Assembly: GCA_958510825.1 (NCBI GenBank)
Contig: OY294046.1
Coordinates: 11,076,847-11,140,846 of the forward strand
Length of the DNA stretch: 64,000 nt
Source: Brachypterus glaber
Taxonomy: Eukaryota; Arthropoda; Insecta; Coleoptera; Kateretidae
Direction of reading: 5' to 3'
Positions within the stretch are counted from its first letter, which is position 1; the number at the start of each line of letters is the position of its first letter. Below, piece by piece: positions 23,883 through 35,900 of this stretch. The notes beneath the pieces were generated by a model. That model did no database searches. It was not told the DNA's origin and saw only the letters and a list, made by a program, of their open reading frames with translations. Position numbers and translations under genes: made by a program.

Positions 23883-23928
23883 ATGTCATCTGGTCCCAAT
23901 GAAAAAAGAAGCAAATTTACTAAAAAAC
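23883..23928 (+). CDS. PKD2-like 1 exon 1
   Basis: ATG at 23883 in an A-rich context opens MSSGPNEKRSKFTKK. The exon ends with one base of a Pro codon at a GTAAAT donor. The short basic cytoplasmic N-terminus lacks the long tail of vertebrate PKD2. The start is chosen because the frame runs into exon 2 without a break and no earlier exon is evident. It is the least certain exon of the gene. Confidence 0.72.
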
Positions 23929-26900
23929 GTAAATGTTCCCTTTTTTTAATTTAAATAGTATTTAAAATATCAATAATTTTCAGCCAAATGGATAACGCGG
24001 GAGATTGCCGATTTTTATGGAAGAGAAGAAGTTTTAAAAGCAACATTTCGTGAATCTATTTTATATGCAATATTTTTGATATGTTTAGTCACATGTATGT
24101 ATTTCCGCGACAAAAATCTATCTCCCTCTACTTGGTGGTGGTTTGAACTTTTTAGATTTTCAGAAATTTTTTCGTTTTTCAAAAAAAGATCTTGTTTAAA
24201 AAAATGTTTTTATTTGATTTTTTTTAGTATTTGGCAAAACGCAATATACCATTTACTCTGAATAATATATAATGGAGTGCGTACCATGTTTTATTTTTAA
24301 TCCCGGAGAAATATCGACGATCTTGGTATTACCCCCTACCCCCATAGAAAAAAAAACATCTACGCACTTGTATCGCTTTAACGCTTTGAGCTAAATACTT
24401 TAAATTCAAAAGTTAACCAAAGTTCTCGAATGTGTATGTTTTCGGGGTAAGGAAAAGGGTAAAAACCATTAAAATCTTTTTCTGAAAAAATATTTTATTT
24501 TTTATTTTTTTATTATTAGGTATTTTTTAGCTTTGTCAGATTATTATTTTAGTTGCAATTTGGCTGGTGTATCCCAGATCATACACACTGACTAGAGCGA
24601 TGCGATATCAACTGATAGAAAATAAATTTCAGACTTTGCTTCAAGAAGAGATTAACTTTCGAGAAATACGATCCGTTAACGATTTTTGGGACGTAAGTAT
24701 GTTAGGGGCTGCCCATATATTACGTAACGCGCCTAGGGGGGAAGTGTCACAGAAAATGTCACAAATGATTTTGAACGAGGATTTAAGCGGGTTATTTCCA
24801 ATAGGGCGTGACACAGAGGCGTATTAACTAAAGGTACAGTAGTGCCGCGGTAATCCGAACAATAAAATTCGGACTATAAAGTACATGTACTCCTAGATCA
24901 ACCCTGGTTACCAGACATTTTGGTCCTTTTCGCCTATCCCGGTGACTTTAATTTTATACTTTAACGGATTCTACAGTTTAACGAGGAATCCGAAACTTTT
25001 TATCTTATTGTGACGCCATACATTTTTTTACTATTCACAGCGCGTGCGCTGGAATAGTATTATACGGTAGTTTCGAATTTTCAAAAAAAAAAAAAAATCA
25101 AAAATCGCTCTAGACAAATTTTTTTTGGATATATGAAAAAATGAGGATTTTTTTTTTCAAATGTCCGTTCGTATGTCTGTCCGTCCGATGTAACGATTTT
25201 TGCGAACACGATAACTCGAGAACGAATAACCCGATCGACTTGAAATTTTAAGGAAACATCAAGTTCTACGAGGGAAAGATACATATTGTTTTTGAAAGTA
25301 ATCTCCCCAAAACAAAAAAGTTATGGTGGGTTAAACTTAAAAAAAAAATAAAAAAGCTGAAAAAAAAGCTGATTAACGTAACTTTTTTAGTAAAAATTAC
25401 TTTTTTATAAGGATTAACTCTACCAATTTTGAAAGTAATCCCCCCCAAAACAAAAAAGTTATCTGTGTAAACTCTTAAAAAAATCGAAAAAAGCTGAAAG
25501 AAAATTCCGATTAACGTAACTTTTTCAGGAAAAAAATACTTTTATTATAAGGGTCAATTCTACCAATTTTAAAAGTAATCTCCCCAAAAACTTAAAATTA
25601 AATTAAAAAAAACTATAATTTTTAACCATTTTATTTTTTTTTGTTTTCCGCAAAAAGAAAATGAAAAAAAAATTGTAAATATTTGAAAAAAAAAATATTT
25701 TTTTTCTCGAAAAAAAGGTTTTTTTTTGATTTTTTTTTAAAATTTTTATTTTTTTTTTATTTTTCGTTTTTCGCAAAGAAATAAAACAAAATTTTTAAAT
25801 TAAAAAAAATATATATATTTTTTTTTAATTTATTTTTTTGTTTTTCCAAAAAAGATCTTTTTTAAAATAAACGGTAATTTTATTTTTTTTTAATTATTTT
25901 TTTTTTAAGGACCTATTTGGGAGAACGCAATATTTATTTATTTATTTATTTTATTTATTTATTTATTGATTTATACCATTTACTGTGAATGGAATGGAAT
26001 ACGTAGCATTACATATTTTCACGGCTTGTTAAATTTATCTTAGCTTACAGGGTATCAACTTTATAATATGGTAGGGGAAACTGTTGTACCTTGGACTAAT
26101 TTGTACCTTTGTTTGTTTGTTTGTTTGTTTGTTTATTTGTTTAACCTCGTACTATTCTACTTAATTAAGCATCCCCTAAGTCCAGGACTTGTGTGGGCTA
26201 GTAGTAGAGGGAACCACCGGCTTATACTGACTTTCGAACCAGTTTCTAGGGATTGTCCGTTTCACTTATCGCCTTCGCCAAATTTCAATTATTAATTAAC
26301 TGAAAAAGGCAAATCGGCGCCAGTGAGAATCGAACTCACGATAGTAGACTTGCTATACATACGCGCTAGCCACTACGCTATGCCTCCCATAACGTACACT
26401 TAAATTTCAAATTTCCGGGTATAATTTCTCCAAATTGACTGTGGTAGTTCATTATTCGGCTAACTAATATTTTACATTGAAAAGTAAGTATTTTGGCTGC
26501 GACTTTTTTGATGGTAGTCGCCTTTACATGCTTTATTTCCAGTATATTTATTTTTTTTTGTCGAAATACATGTTATTAAAAAATAAAATGTATACGCTAT
26601 GGAAAGTTTAACTCTAACCCATAAAAATATACGGATTGTTTTTGGTATCGCTACCTATAGTTGTACCTTGGACCTAATGTGTAAAATGCACCATGAACGG
26701 GTCTGACGTATAACACGTTGTACTTTCGGCAGGTTCGATCGATACTCCATGGCATCTTTAGACAACTAAAAAAATATTTTAGTTGTAACTCTGAAGTACA
26801 ACTAAAATATTTTTTTAGTTGTCTAAAGATACCACGAAGTAAGCATGGTGAAAAGAGGGCTCCCCCTGACAAAGAAACTAAGAAGCACAGTAGAGCTAAT

Positions 26901-29900
26901 GTTAAATAATCAAGTTGTACATATATTTTAACTAAAATATCTGTGCCCGAGTTATAACCCTTGCGGGCCCTAGGTACAAGGCCCCTGTTGTACCTAGACC
27001 CTAAATACAATTTTTTTTTCAAGTGTGTTAAAAAATATAAAAAAAGTAATTTAGGAAAATTTAAAAATATAACTATCAAGCCTAAAACACGGGAAAAAAT
27101 AATAGGCTATATTTTAAAAAGTTCGTTCTATTTGCCTATTTTTTGCATAGAAAAATTTAAAAATAGTGTCGAGGTACAACAGGTTCACCTACACCGTTTT
27201 AAAGGATAATTCTCGTATTTTTTCACAATTAATTTAAAAAAAAACAACAAAAAACATTTTTTTATCTATGTCCTTGTTTAACTGTTATTTCGTTTTAGTA
27301 TTTGAGACAGATCCTTCAGGCAACGTTGTACTGGGATGACCACTATTGGGGTCAAAACGAAACAAATAAAAACCGAAATACTCGGGAGTTAATTTTGTAC
27401 AATAACCAACTGCTTGGAGTAGCAAGATTGAGACAAGTAAGAAATGTCAGTTTTTTACACATAAAAATTTGATTAAAAAAAATATATTAAATGGAACCAA
27501 AGGAAATTTTAATTACCAAAGCTCACCTTAGAACCACCCCAACTTTTTTTTTTGAATGAACCCTATACTTTTTGAGTATTTATTGAAGGGCACCAAATTC
27601 TTAACTCAACGATGTATAACACCTAGTTCTTTCCTTCAGAGGAAATGTTTGCTGTTATATAAAATTAAAAAAAAAGTAAACATATAACCTCAGGGCCGTA
27701 ACTAGAGGGTGGCAGGGGGGCTAAGCCCTCCTGGCCTGGCCTTGTTTTCCTGAAGGTAATTTTTGGGGCGCCAATTTTCTTTGGCAGGTGCGCCATGGTC
27801 AGTAAAAACCGTCAGGGACAAAGCTTTTTCCTTAAAGGTAATTTTTGGGGCACCAATTTTCTTTGGCATGGGCGCCAAGTTTGGTAGAAACCGTTAAGCA
27901 CAAAGCTTTTTTTTCTTGAAGGTAATTTTTGGGGCTCCAATTTTTTTTGCTGGGGCGCCATGTTTGGTAGGAACTTTCAGGGACAAAGCTTCTTTTCTTG
28001 AAGGTAATTTTTGGGGCGCCAATTTCTTTTTGTAGGGTCGCCAAGTTTTGTTTGAAACCGCCAGGGACAAAGCTCTTTTTTTGACGGTGCCACTATTGGG
28101 GCCCAAAGGAAACAGTTAAAAGCCGAAATACCAAAGCTTGGAGTAGCAAGATTGAGACAAGTAAGAAATGCCAGTTTTTTACAGAGATAAAAATTTAATT
28201 AAAAAAATATATTAAATGGAACCAAAGGAAGTTTTAATTACCAAAACTCACCCCCTTAGAACCACCCCAACTTTGTTTTTTGAATGAACACAATACTTTT
28301 TGAGTATTTATTGAAGGGCACTAAATTCAAAACTCAACGATGTATAACACCTAGTTCTTTCCTTCAGAGGATATAAAATTTTAAAAAGTAAACATTTAAC
28401 CTCAGGGCCGTAACTGGCCTTGTTTTCCTGAAGGTAATTTTTGGGGCGCCAATTTTCTTTGGCAGGTGCGCCAAGTTCGGTAGAAACCGTCAGGGTCAAA
28501 GCTTTTTTTTTTTTAAGGTAATTGGGGCGCCAATCTTTTTTTGCAGGGGCGCCAAGTTTGGTAGAAACCTTCAGGGACAAAGCTTCTTTTCTTGAAGGTA
28601 ATTTTTGAGGCGTCAATATCTTTTTGTAGGGGCACCAAGTTTTGGTTGAAACCGCCAGGGACAAAGCTCTTTTTTTTGAGGGTGCCACCCTAGAAGCTGA
28701 GCGCCCTAGATTTTTTTCTGGTTACGGCCCTGTTTAACCTTAAAATAAAATCAACTATTTGACCAGGGGCGTAGTAATTGGGTGTCCCCTAACCATGGCT
28801 GTAAAAATTATAATTCCGCCCCTGGTTGAATCTTAGTTTTTATTATGGCATGAAGGGTTAACTAAACCATGTTAAACATTTAATCTGCTACTAAGGAAAC
28901 GTTCAAGTATTACGTAATGCAAATTTTGATCATTTTGGACCCCCACCCCCCCTGTAACGCTATTTTCCTATACCATTAACATAGGCTTTACACTCCAAAA
29001 TGGGGTGGGTCCCCACCCTAGAAGCGTTACGTAATACTTGAACGTTTCCAAACCAGTCAGATGAAATGTTTAACTCAGTTGAGTTATGATACAAGAAATA
29101 TGCCCAAGGCATATCCAAATATTTATTTATTTATTTATTTATTTACAATCCATACAGATCAAAGATCCAATTAAAGGATCGGTCAATTGTTTGGTGAAAT
29201 TATAATGACACAATTTAACTAGTTCCAAGATTAAGGTCCAAAATTACATGCTTAAAAGATTTTAATCTAATATTAAAAAAGTCCAAGTGTTTGTTAACAG
29301 TATTTCCCAGTCGACACATATTGAAAAGTGGCGACATGTTAAAATGATTTGTTCTCCACCTAGGTATGTAGAAAAGGTCTTCATTTCTTGTCGAAGTAAT
29401 GGGAATTCGAAAAGGCAGTCTTCTTAAAAAGTTAGAGTTGTCTTGTAGGCTGTTTAGAAGTTTATACAAAAACACGGCAGCTGTGTTTGCTCTATGTTGT
29501 TCTAGCGAGATGAAATTGTATTTTGTTAGAAGTGTATTATAATTCGCTCGATTATTGTAAACTCCAGTTTCTTTGTATTCCAAATATTTCAGAAATTTTT
29601 TTTGAACCTTTTCTAGAAGTTCAACATGCGTATTGTAGAGAGGAGACCATACAACAGAGCAGTAATCAATTTTAATTCTAACCAGCGTATTATATAGGCT
29701 TATTATACATGACAGATTTTCAAAATCCCGAGTATTGCGCACGATGAAACCATAAATTTGAAGACAAGAGTTTACAATGTTGTTCATGTGATTATTAAAA
29801 GTCAGGCCTTGATCAAAGAGAACACCCAAGTCCTTCATTTCCACAACACGATTAAGAGTTTCATCACCCATTTTGTAGTTAAACACTATTGATTGTTTTT

Positions 29901-32900
29901 TGTTGTGTATCGACATAACACAGCATTTAAATATGTTTAGGTCAAGTTTATTATCCGCGCACCATTGAATAACTGAATTAAGGTCCGTTTGTAATTGTTG
30001 ACAGTCATTTACGCACCTAATTATTTTGTAAATTTTCAAATCATCAGCGAATAATAAATACAAAGCATACCGAATAACATCGGGTAGACTGTTGATAAAA
30101 ATGATAAATATCCCCAAAATCCACAGGCTCTTATGCTAGCCATAAAGTTATAAGCCAGCGCACAAGACACATGACGGCCCCCAGCCCCCCTAGTTACGCC
30201 TATGATCACGCCAATCACGGAATCGCAATGTTATGTATTATTCTAGTTATGCGAGCATCTGGCTAGTCCCCTTATAAGAGAACTAAAGTTCTCTTAAGGC
30301 CTATCCAGAAGCTTGCATAAGAACATAAAACATAAGAATGCGATGCCGTGATTGGCTTACAAGATACATCGCATTGTTATGTACTAGGTTCTTTTTGACG
30401 TATAAGCTTAAGATGGACTTACTGGAACCGAACAAGATTATGAACGCTCCTCCAGTATAAAAGATTTTAAATTAATATTAAAAAGTGCATCTTACTTAGT
30501 AAAAAAATTGGGTCTCTCTTTTTAAAAGCTCGCTAAAAAACAAAACATACACGGTGTATTTGAAATAGCGTCGGAAATTTTAACAGATGATTCTACATCA
30601 TAAAATATGACAAAAAGTTCCTATAAACATATGTCTAAAAATGCGTCATAAGGGAGCTACGCCCCTTTGAAAGTGGTTAAAAAAATCGGTTTTTATTTAA
30701 TAACTCAGAAACCCTTTGAGATATATCAACGAGGTTTTGCACGTCAACTAATCCTACCAAGGCCCGTTTTTATGTGTTATTTTCATGTACTTATTTCAAC
30801 CAGGGGTGTGCGAAACGGGGGGGCTTATCAGTTTTTTGTCCCAAACTTTTTCCTGTGTAACTTTTTTGCAATTTTATTTTTGAAATATGATTCCTCAGGG
30901 AAAATACATAAAAAAGGTACTCTTGTTGTAATACTGTAGGATTAACCGTTTTCGAGAAAAATTCATTTGAAGGTGGAATTCCACGGTTCGAGGACGAAAA
31001 ATTAAATACTAAAATGTTGAAAACCAAAAAAACCTTATATACAGGTACTTCCAAAAATCAATCCTAATGGAGCTATGGTCTCCTAAATATGCACCATTTT
31101 TAGTAGCTTTAAAAGCGTTTTTTCGACCTACATGTATGGAAACTTTTTTTCTTAGTTTTTGATATAGAATAACATTGTATCATTAAAATTTTGGTTTTCG
31201 ACATTTTAGTATTTAATTTTTCGTCCTCGAACCGTGAAATTTCACCTTCAACTGAACTTTTCTCGAAAACGGTTAATCCTACAGTATTACAACAAGAGTA
31301 CCTTTTTTATGTATTTTGACCTGAGGAATCATATTTCAAAAATAAAATTGCAAAAAAGTTACACAGAAAAAAGTTTGGGACAAAAAACTGTTAAGGCCCC
31401 CCCGTTTCGCACACCCCTGGTTTAAATAAGTACGTAAAAACGACATACATAGATGGGCCTTATTAGGATTAATTTACGTGCAAAACCTCTTTAACATATC
31501 TCAAAGGGTTCCTGAGTTATTAAATAAAAACCGATTTTTTTAGCCAATTTCAAAGGGGCGTAGCTCCCTTATGACGCATTTTTAGACATATGTTTATAGG
31601 AACTTTTTGTCATATTTTATCATGGAGAATAACCTGTTAAAATTTCCTACGCTATTTCAAATACACCCTGTATATTTGACAAGACCCAATTTTATTTACT
31701 AGTGATAAAAAAAAAGAAAATTGTTTATTTTTATTTTTAGGTAAGGGTACGAAACAAAACGTGCAAAATCCATCACTATTTATTAAGGCATTTTGCAAGT
31801 TGTTATGGAGAATTTACTTTAAAGCATGAAGACAAAAAACCCTTTGGACTCGAAGAAAAACCAGAGTTAGGATACACAATTTTAAATATTTAATATACAG
31901 GGTGTCCCAGAATGTTTCCAAAATCTCTTAGGGGTAATCAGACCTCATCAAAATAATGCCACAAGTTATATAAATTTTTTGGCTATGGCCCCTCTACTCT
32001 GAGATATCTGCCCCCAAAGATGAAATAGAAACAACAAATTTTTTGGACAACTTTTTTAATTTTTAATATTTTTTTTAACAATTTTTTTAGAGTTGTTTAG
32101 GAAAATTAATGCGCATCAAATGATTTTAACAGATGTTTCGAAAATTATCAGAGCGGACTTCCGTTATGGTTCCAGACCCCTAAGTTTTTTAGGGTTAGAA
32201 ATTTTACACTTTGGATAACTTTTTTTACATTTTGTAAGCAATTTTGATCAATAAAGTACTCTACTTAAAATTCGATAAAATAAAGCGTTTCCGAGAAAAA
32301 GGCACTTTTTTAATCCAAGGACTGTAAAAAAATATTTTTATATTATTTCAAAAATTATATAAATTATTTAAAAAATATTCGTGTCTCATTAAAATGAAAT
32401 AAAAAGTTCATATAACATTTTCGACTAGGACCCCCTCCTTTGAGATATTCGCCACTTAGATGAAAAATAAAAATCAAATCTATGGTCCTCCTGGATTTGG
32501 ATTAAAAAGTACCTTTTTCTCGGAAACGCTTCATTTTATTAAATTTCGCGCAGAGTACTTTTTTGATCAAAATTGCTCACAGAATGTTAAAAAAGTAACG
32601 AAAAGTCTAAAATTTGTAACCCTAAAAAACTTAGGGGTTTGGAACCATAACGGAAGTCCGCCCCTGACTTTTCTGATAACTTTCGAAACTTCCGTTAAAA
32701 TGTGCATTAATTTTCTTAAATAACCATACAAAAATTTATATAAAACATTTTACTATACCTTAAAACGACTTTTGTTTGGTTAACGCAGTCGTCCCTCCGA
32801 AGTGACTGATCGATTTCGTGCTTTTTAGCACTCTTCAAAGCCACATATCGGTAGTAGGGACAACTACGAAAATCAAATCCTTTCCATATATCTCTATATA

Positions 32901-35900
32901 GAGTTTAAAAATCGTTGTAAGGAAAAGCAAAAACAGCTAGCGACATCTACTGCTAAAAGCAGAGACTGGATAAACCTATCGATAGTCCAAAAAAGGAAGC
33001 AGTTATTGGTTTCAAGAACCTATTGCACGCTGTCGATAGGGGGCAGATTAATCAATGCCACGGTGGACATTGCCGCCAATTGAATCCTAAACGCTAGGAG
33101 GTCACCTTTTACAGTGGTATCTGAATTAAAAAACTAAATTAAATTGTTTGATATTTACAAATTTAAAAATCTATATAAAACATTTTACTATTCCTTAAAA
33201 CGACTTTTGTTTGATTAACGCAGTCGTCCCTCCGAAGTGACTGATCGATTTCGTGCTTTTTCGATAGGTAGTAGATGTCGCTAGCTGTTTTTGCTTTTCC
33301 TTACAACGATTTTTAAACTCTATATAGAGATATATGGAAAGGATTTGATTTTCGTAGTTTTCCCTACTACCGATATGTGGCTCTGAAGAGTGCTAAAAAG
33401 CACGAAATCGATCAGTCACTTCGGAGGGACGACTGCGTTAATCAAACAAAAGTCGTTTTAAGGAATAGTAAAATGTTTTATATAGATTTTTTAAATTTGT
33501 AAATATCAAACAATTTAATTTAGTTCATACAAAAATTGTTAAAAAATATTAAAAAGTTAAAAAGTTATCCGAAAATTTTGATTTTTCTATTCCATCTTGG
33601 GGGGAAAATATCTCAGAGTAGGGGGGCCGTAGCCAAAAATTTTATATGAACTTATGGCACTATTTTGACGAGACCTGATCACCCCTAAAAGATTTTGGAA
33701 ACATTCTGGGACGCCCTGTATATATTTTTTTCACTACTCAGCCATTCCATGATGACGGACTACCATTCGTACAATATTTGCGATTTTTGTTAAAATGTTG
33801 ATGTTAAAAGGCGCTTAGACCCCGTACTCGTTGAGTACCCAGGTAGCAAGGGATGTTATATTACAAGAAATTAACATCACTTTTGGGTGTATTTTTAAAC
33901 TAAATCATAACATCACATAATATTGAAAAATAACACGTATTTAACATCACATTTGCAACGTAACACGTGTGACGTGACAACCATGTTATTTAATAACAAA
34001 TATTTAGCGACGCTGTGAATATATCGCATGTCACATATTAACGTGGCTTTCACGTGAATGTCATGTTATTTTGCTTCTCACCGACGTTCGAAGCAAAAAA
34101 ATCGATATAAGATGATGTTGATAGAGTAAATTATTATAAGGAAATTGTATACACATTATACGATTTCCAATGGATAGGGGGCTCTGCCGGGCTTCTCAAG
34201 ACACGGATTAAAGGAATATATTCTCCGCTTAATCTGCAATTTCGTATTTAGAATCTATCTGTTTCAATCTGTGATTGTTTCAATTACTGATTGATTTTAA
34301 ATCCGATTTTTTTATAGGGTTATAGCGCTTTTAATGGTTTTAATTTAGAAAAAGCTAATATACTAGAATATTATTTAAATATTAAAGTACCAGTAACGGC
34401 ATCCATAAGATATTAGATATAACAGGAATGTGGATTTATGATGTCACAAACACGTTATTTTCGGGATGTCATTGTGTGATGTTATTAGGGGCGGACTTAG
34501 GACATCCCCACCATGCTACATTCTTGTTAAATGAGACTACAATCTTAACATCACATGTCACATATTAACGTGACTTTCACGTGAATGTCATGTTATTTTG
34601 CTACCTGGGTAGATTAACGTAATATTTTTAAATAACTAAAATAGGTTTATATAGAAAAAACATGTGTCATAAAAGCTTTTTTATTTAATATTTATAACTT
34701 GTCAGTAGCACAAATTAATAGAAAATTCACTTTTGATCACACTGATAGAATATATTTTTATATATGCGTCAACCACAAATTGAACTATAGTACTAAAGTA
34801 CTAACTAGGTTATAAGATAACATTTGTTGTTGTATTTATAACAATTGTATGTTGTTTACCCCTTAGTTCTACAACTGGTTGTTGTATCGTATAACATATT
34901 TATGCTATGGCATATTACAAAACATGGTTGGCGCCTAAGGGCATTCTAACCACGACACATAGACAAGATTAAGTAAATAATTTTTTTTGACTACCCTAAT
35001 AATATATTCTCGCTATTCACGGTGGGTTTGAATGCACCTTAAAAGCGAAAATCGAGAACACTAAATTTTTCTCTTGAATAAGATTCCCCGCATCCGTTAG
35101 ATTAATTTGACACCAAAAAGAGCAACATCCGTATTATTGACCCTATTAAAAATATATAATATATTTTTAAACTATACTCCGTCCAGTTGTGCAAGATAGT
35201 ATGGGACGCGGCCCGTTTTACACCACAGAGCGCATAAATAGCATAATTATGCATAAATCGTGGTGTATCAAAAATTTAACAGATGTTGGTACTGTTTTCC
35301 TGTTGTTATGCGAGCCTCTGGATAGGCCTTAAGTTGTAATTGTAATCTAAAAATTTGACGTTTTCCTTGTGTTCAATATAATTTACGTTTGTACAATATG
35401 TAGAATATGCTAATTTAGTGTGAGTGTATGAATAATAAACCAAAAAAGTACCCCTTTCAATACCATACAAAATAACATTAAGTATAACCATTTTTTTATG
35501 TAACTTTCTCTTCTTTTATTAGCTTTAACGACCGTCAATCATTGTCATAGACAAAAAATGTCACAATATTTTATATGTTAAAAGGTACCAGTTTTTAACC
35601 AATGATGTAGCTTAAAAATCGCGGGAATTTTAAACTACTATCTTGCATAATTGCACGGACTATAGTGTTTTGTTTAGGTGGACATACACAGCAGAAGATA
35701 AGACCCACGGGGTAGTCCACAGAGGTGTAATATCTACGTACCCTGGTGGTGGATATTTGGTAAATTTAAAACCCAAAGGGAACGAAAAGCTTTTTCCGAT
35801 TATTTCCAAACTGGAGAAAAACCGTTGGATTACACCCCAAACGAGAGCTGTTATTGTAAATTTTTCGATTTACAATGGCAATTTGAATTTATTCGTTATT

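Larger units (their letters stand above)
27341..28732 (+). repeat. 750-bp tandem duplication containing part of exon 4
   Basis: Unit 1 (27341-28090) starts inside exon 4 at 'cactattgggg'. Unit 2 starts with the same 11 bases at 28091. Both then hold the exon 3' end, the donor, the same intron sequence ('atattaaatggaaccaaagg', 'tgtataacacctagttcttt') and the left part of a CAGGGCCGTAAC transposon. Unit 2 has diverged and is shorter. Confidence 0.9.

Noticed and set aside
26068..26295. Plus-strand frame 'FVCLFVYLFNLVLFYLIKHP', also at 38796-39053, with nearly the same protein
   Set aside because: Identical because both are the translated complement of the SINE; this is repeat and not a gene family.
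26325..26399. Possible tRNA gene (A and B boxes present)
   Set aside because: It is continuous with a repeated SINE body and recurs at 42130-42214 and, truncated, at 39072 and 19543. The acceptor stem does not close as in a true tRNA.
27691..28690. Regularly spaced 65-70-bp repeats resembling a CRISPR array
   Set aside because: Units are directly tandem without unique spacers, they lie between transposon ends, and the genome is eukaryotic.
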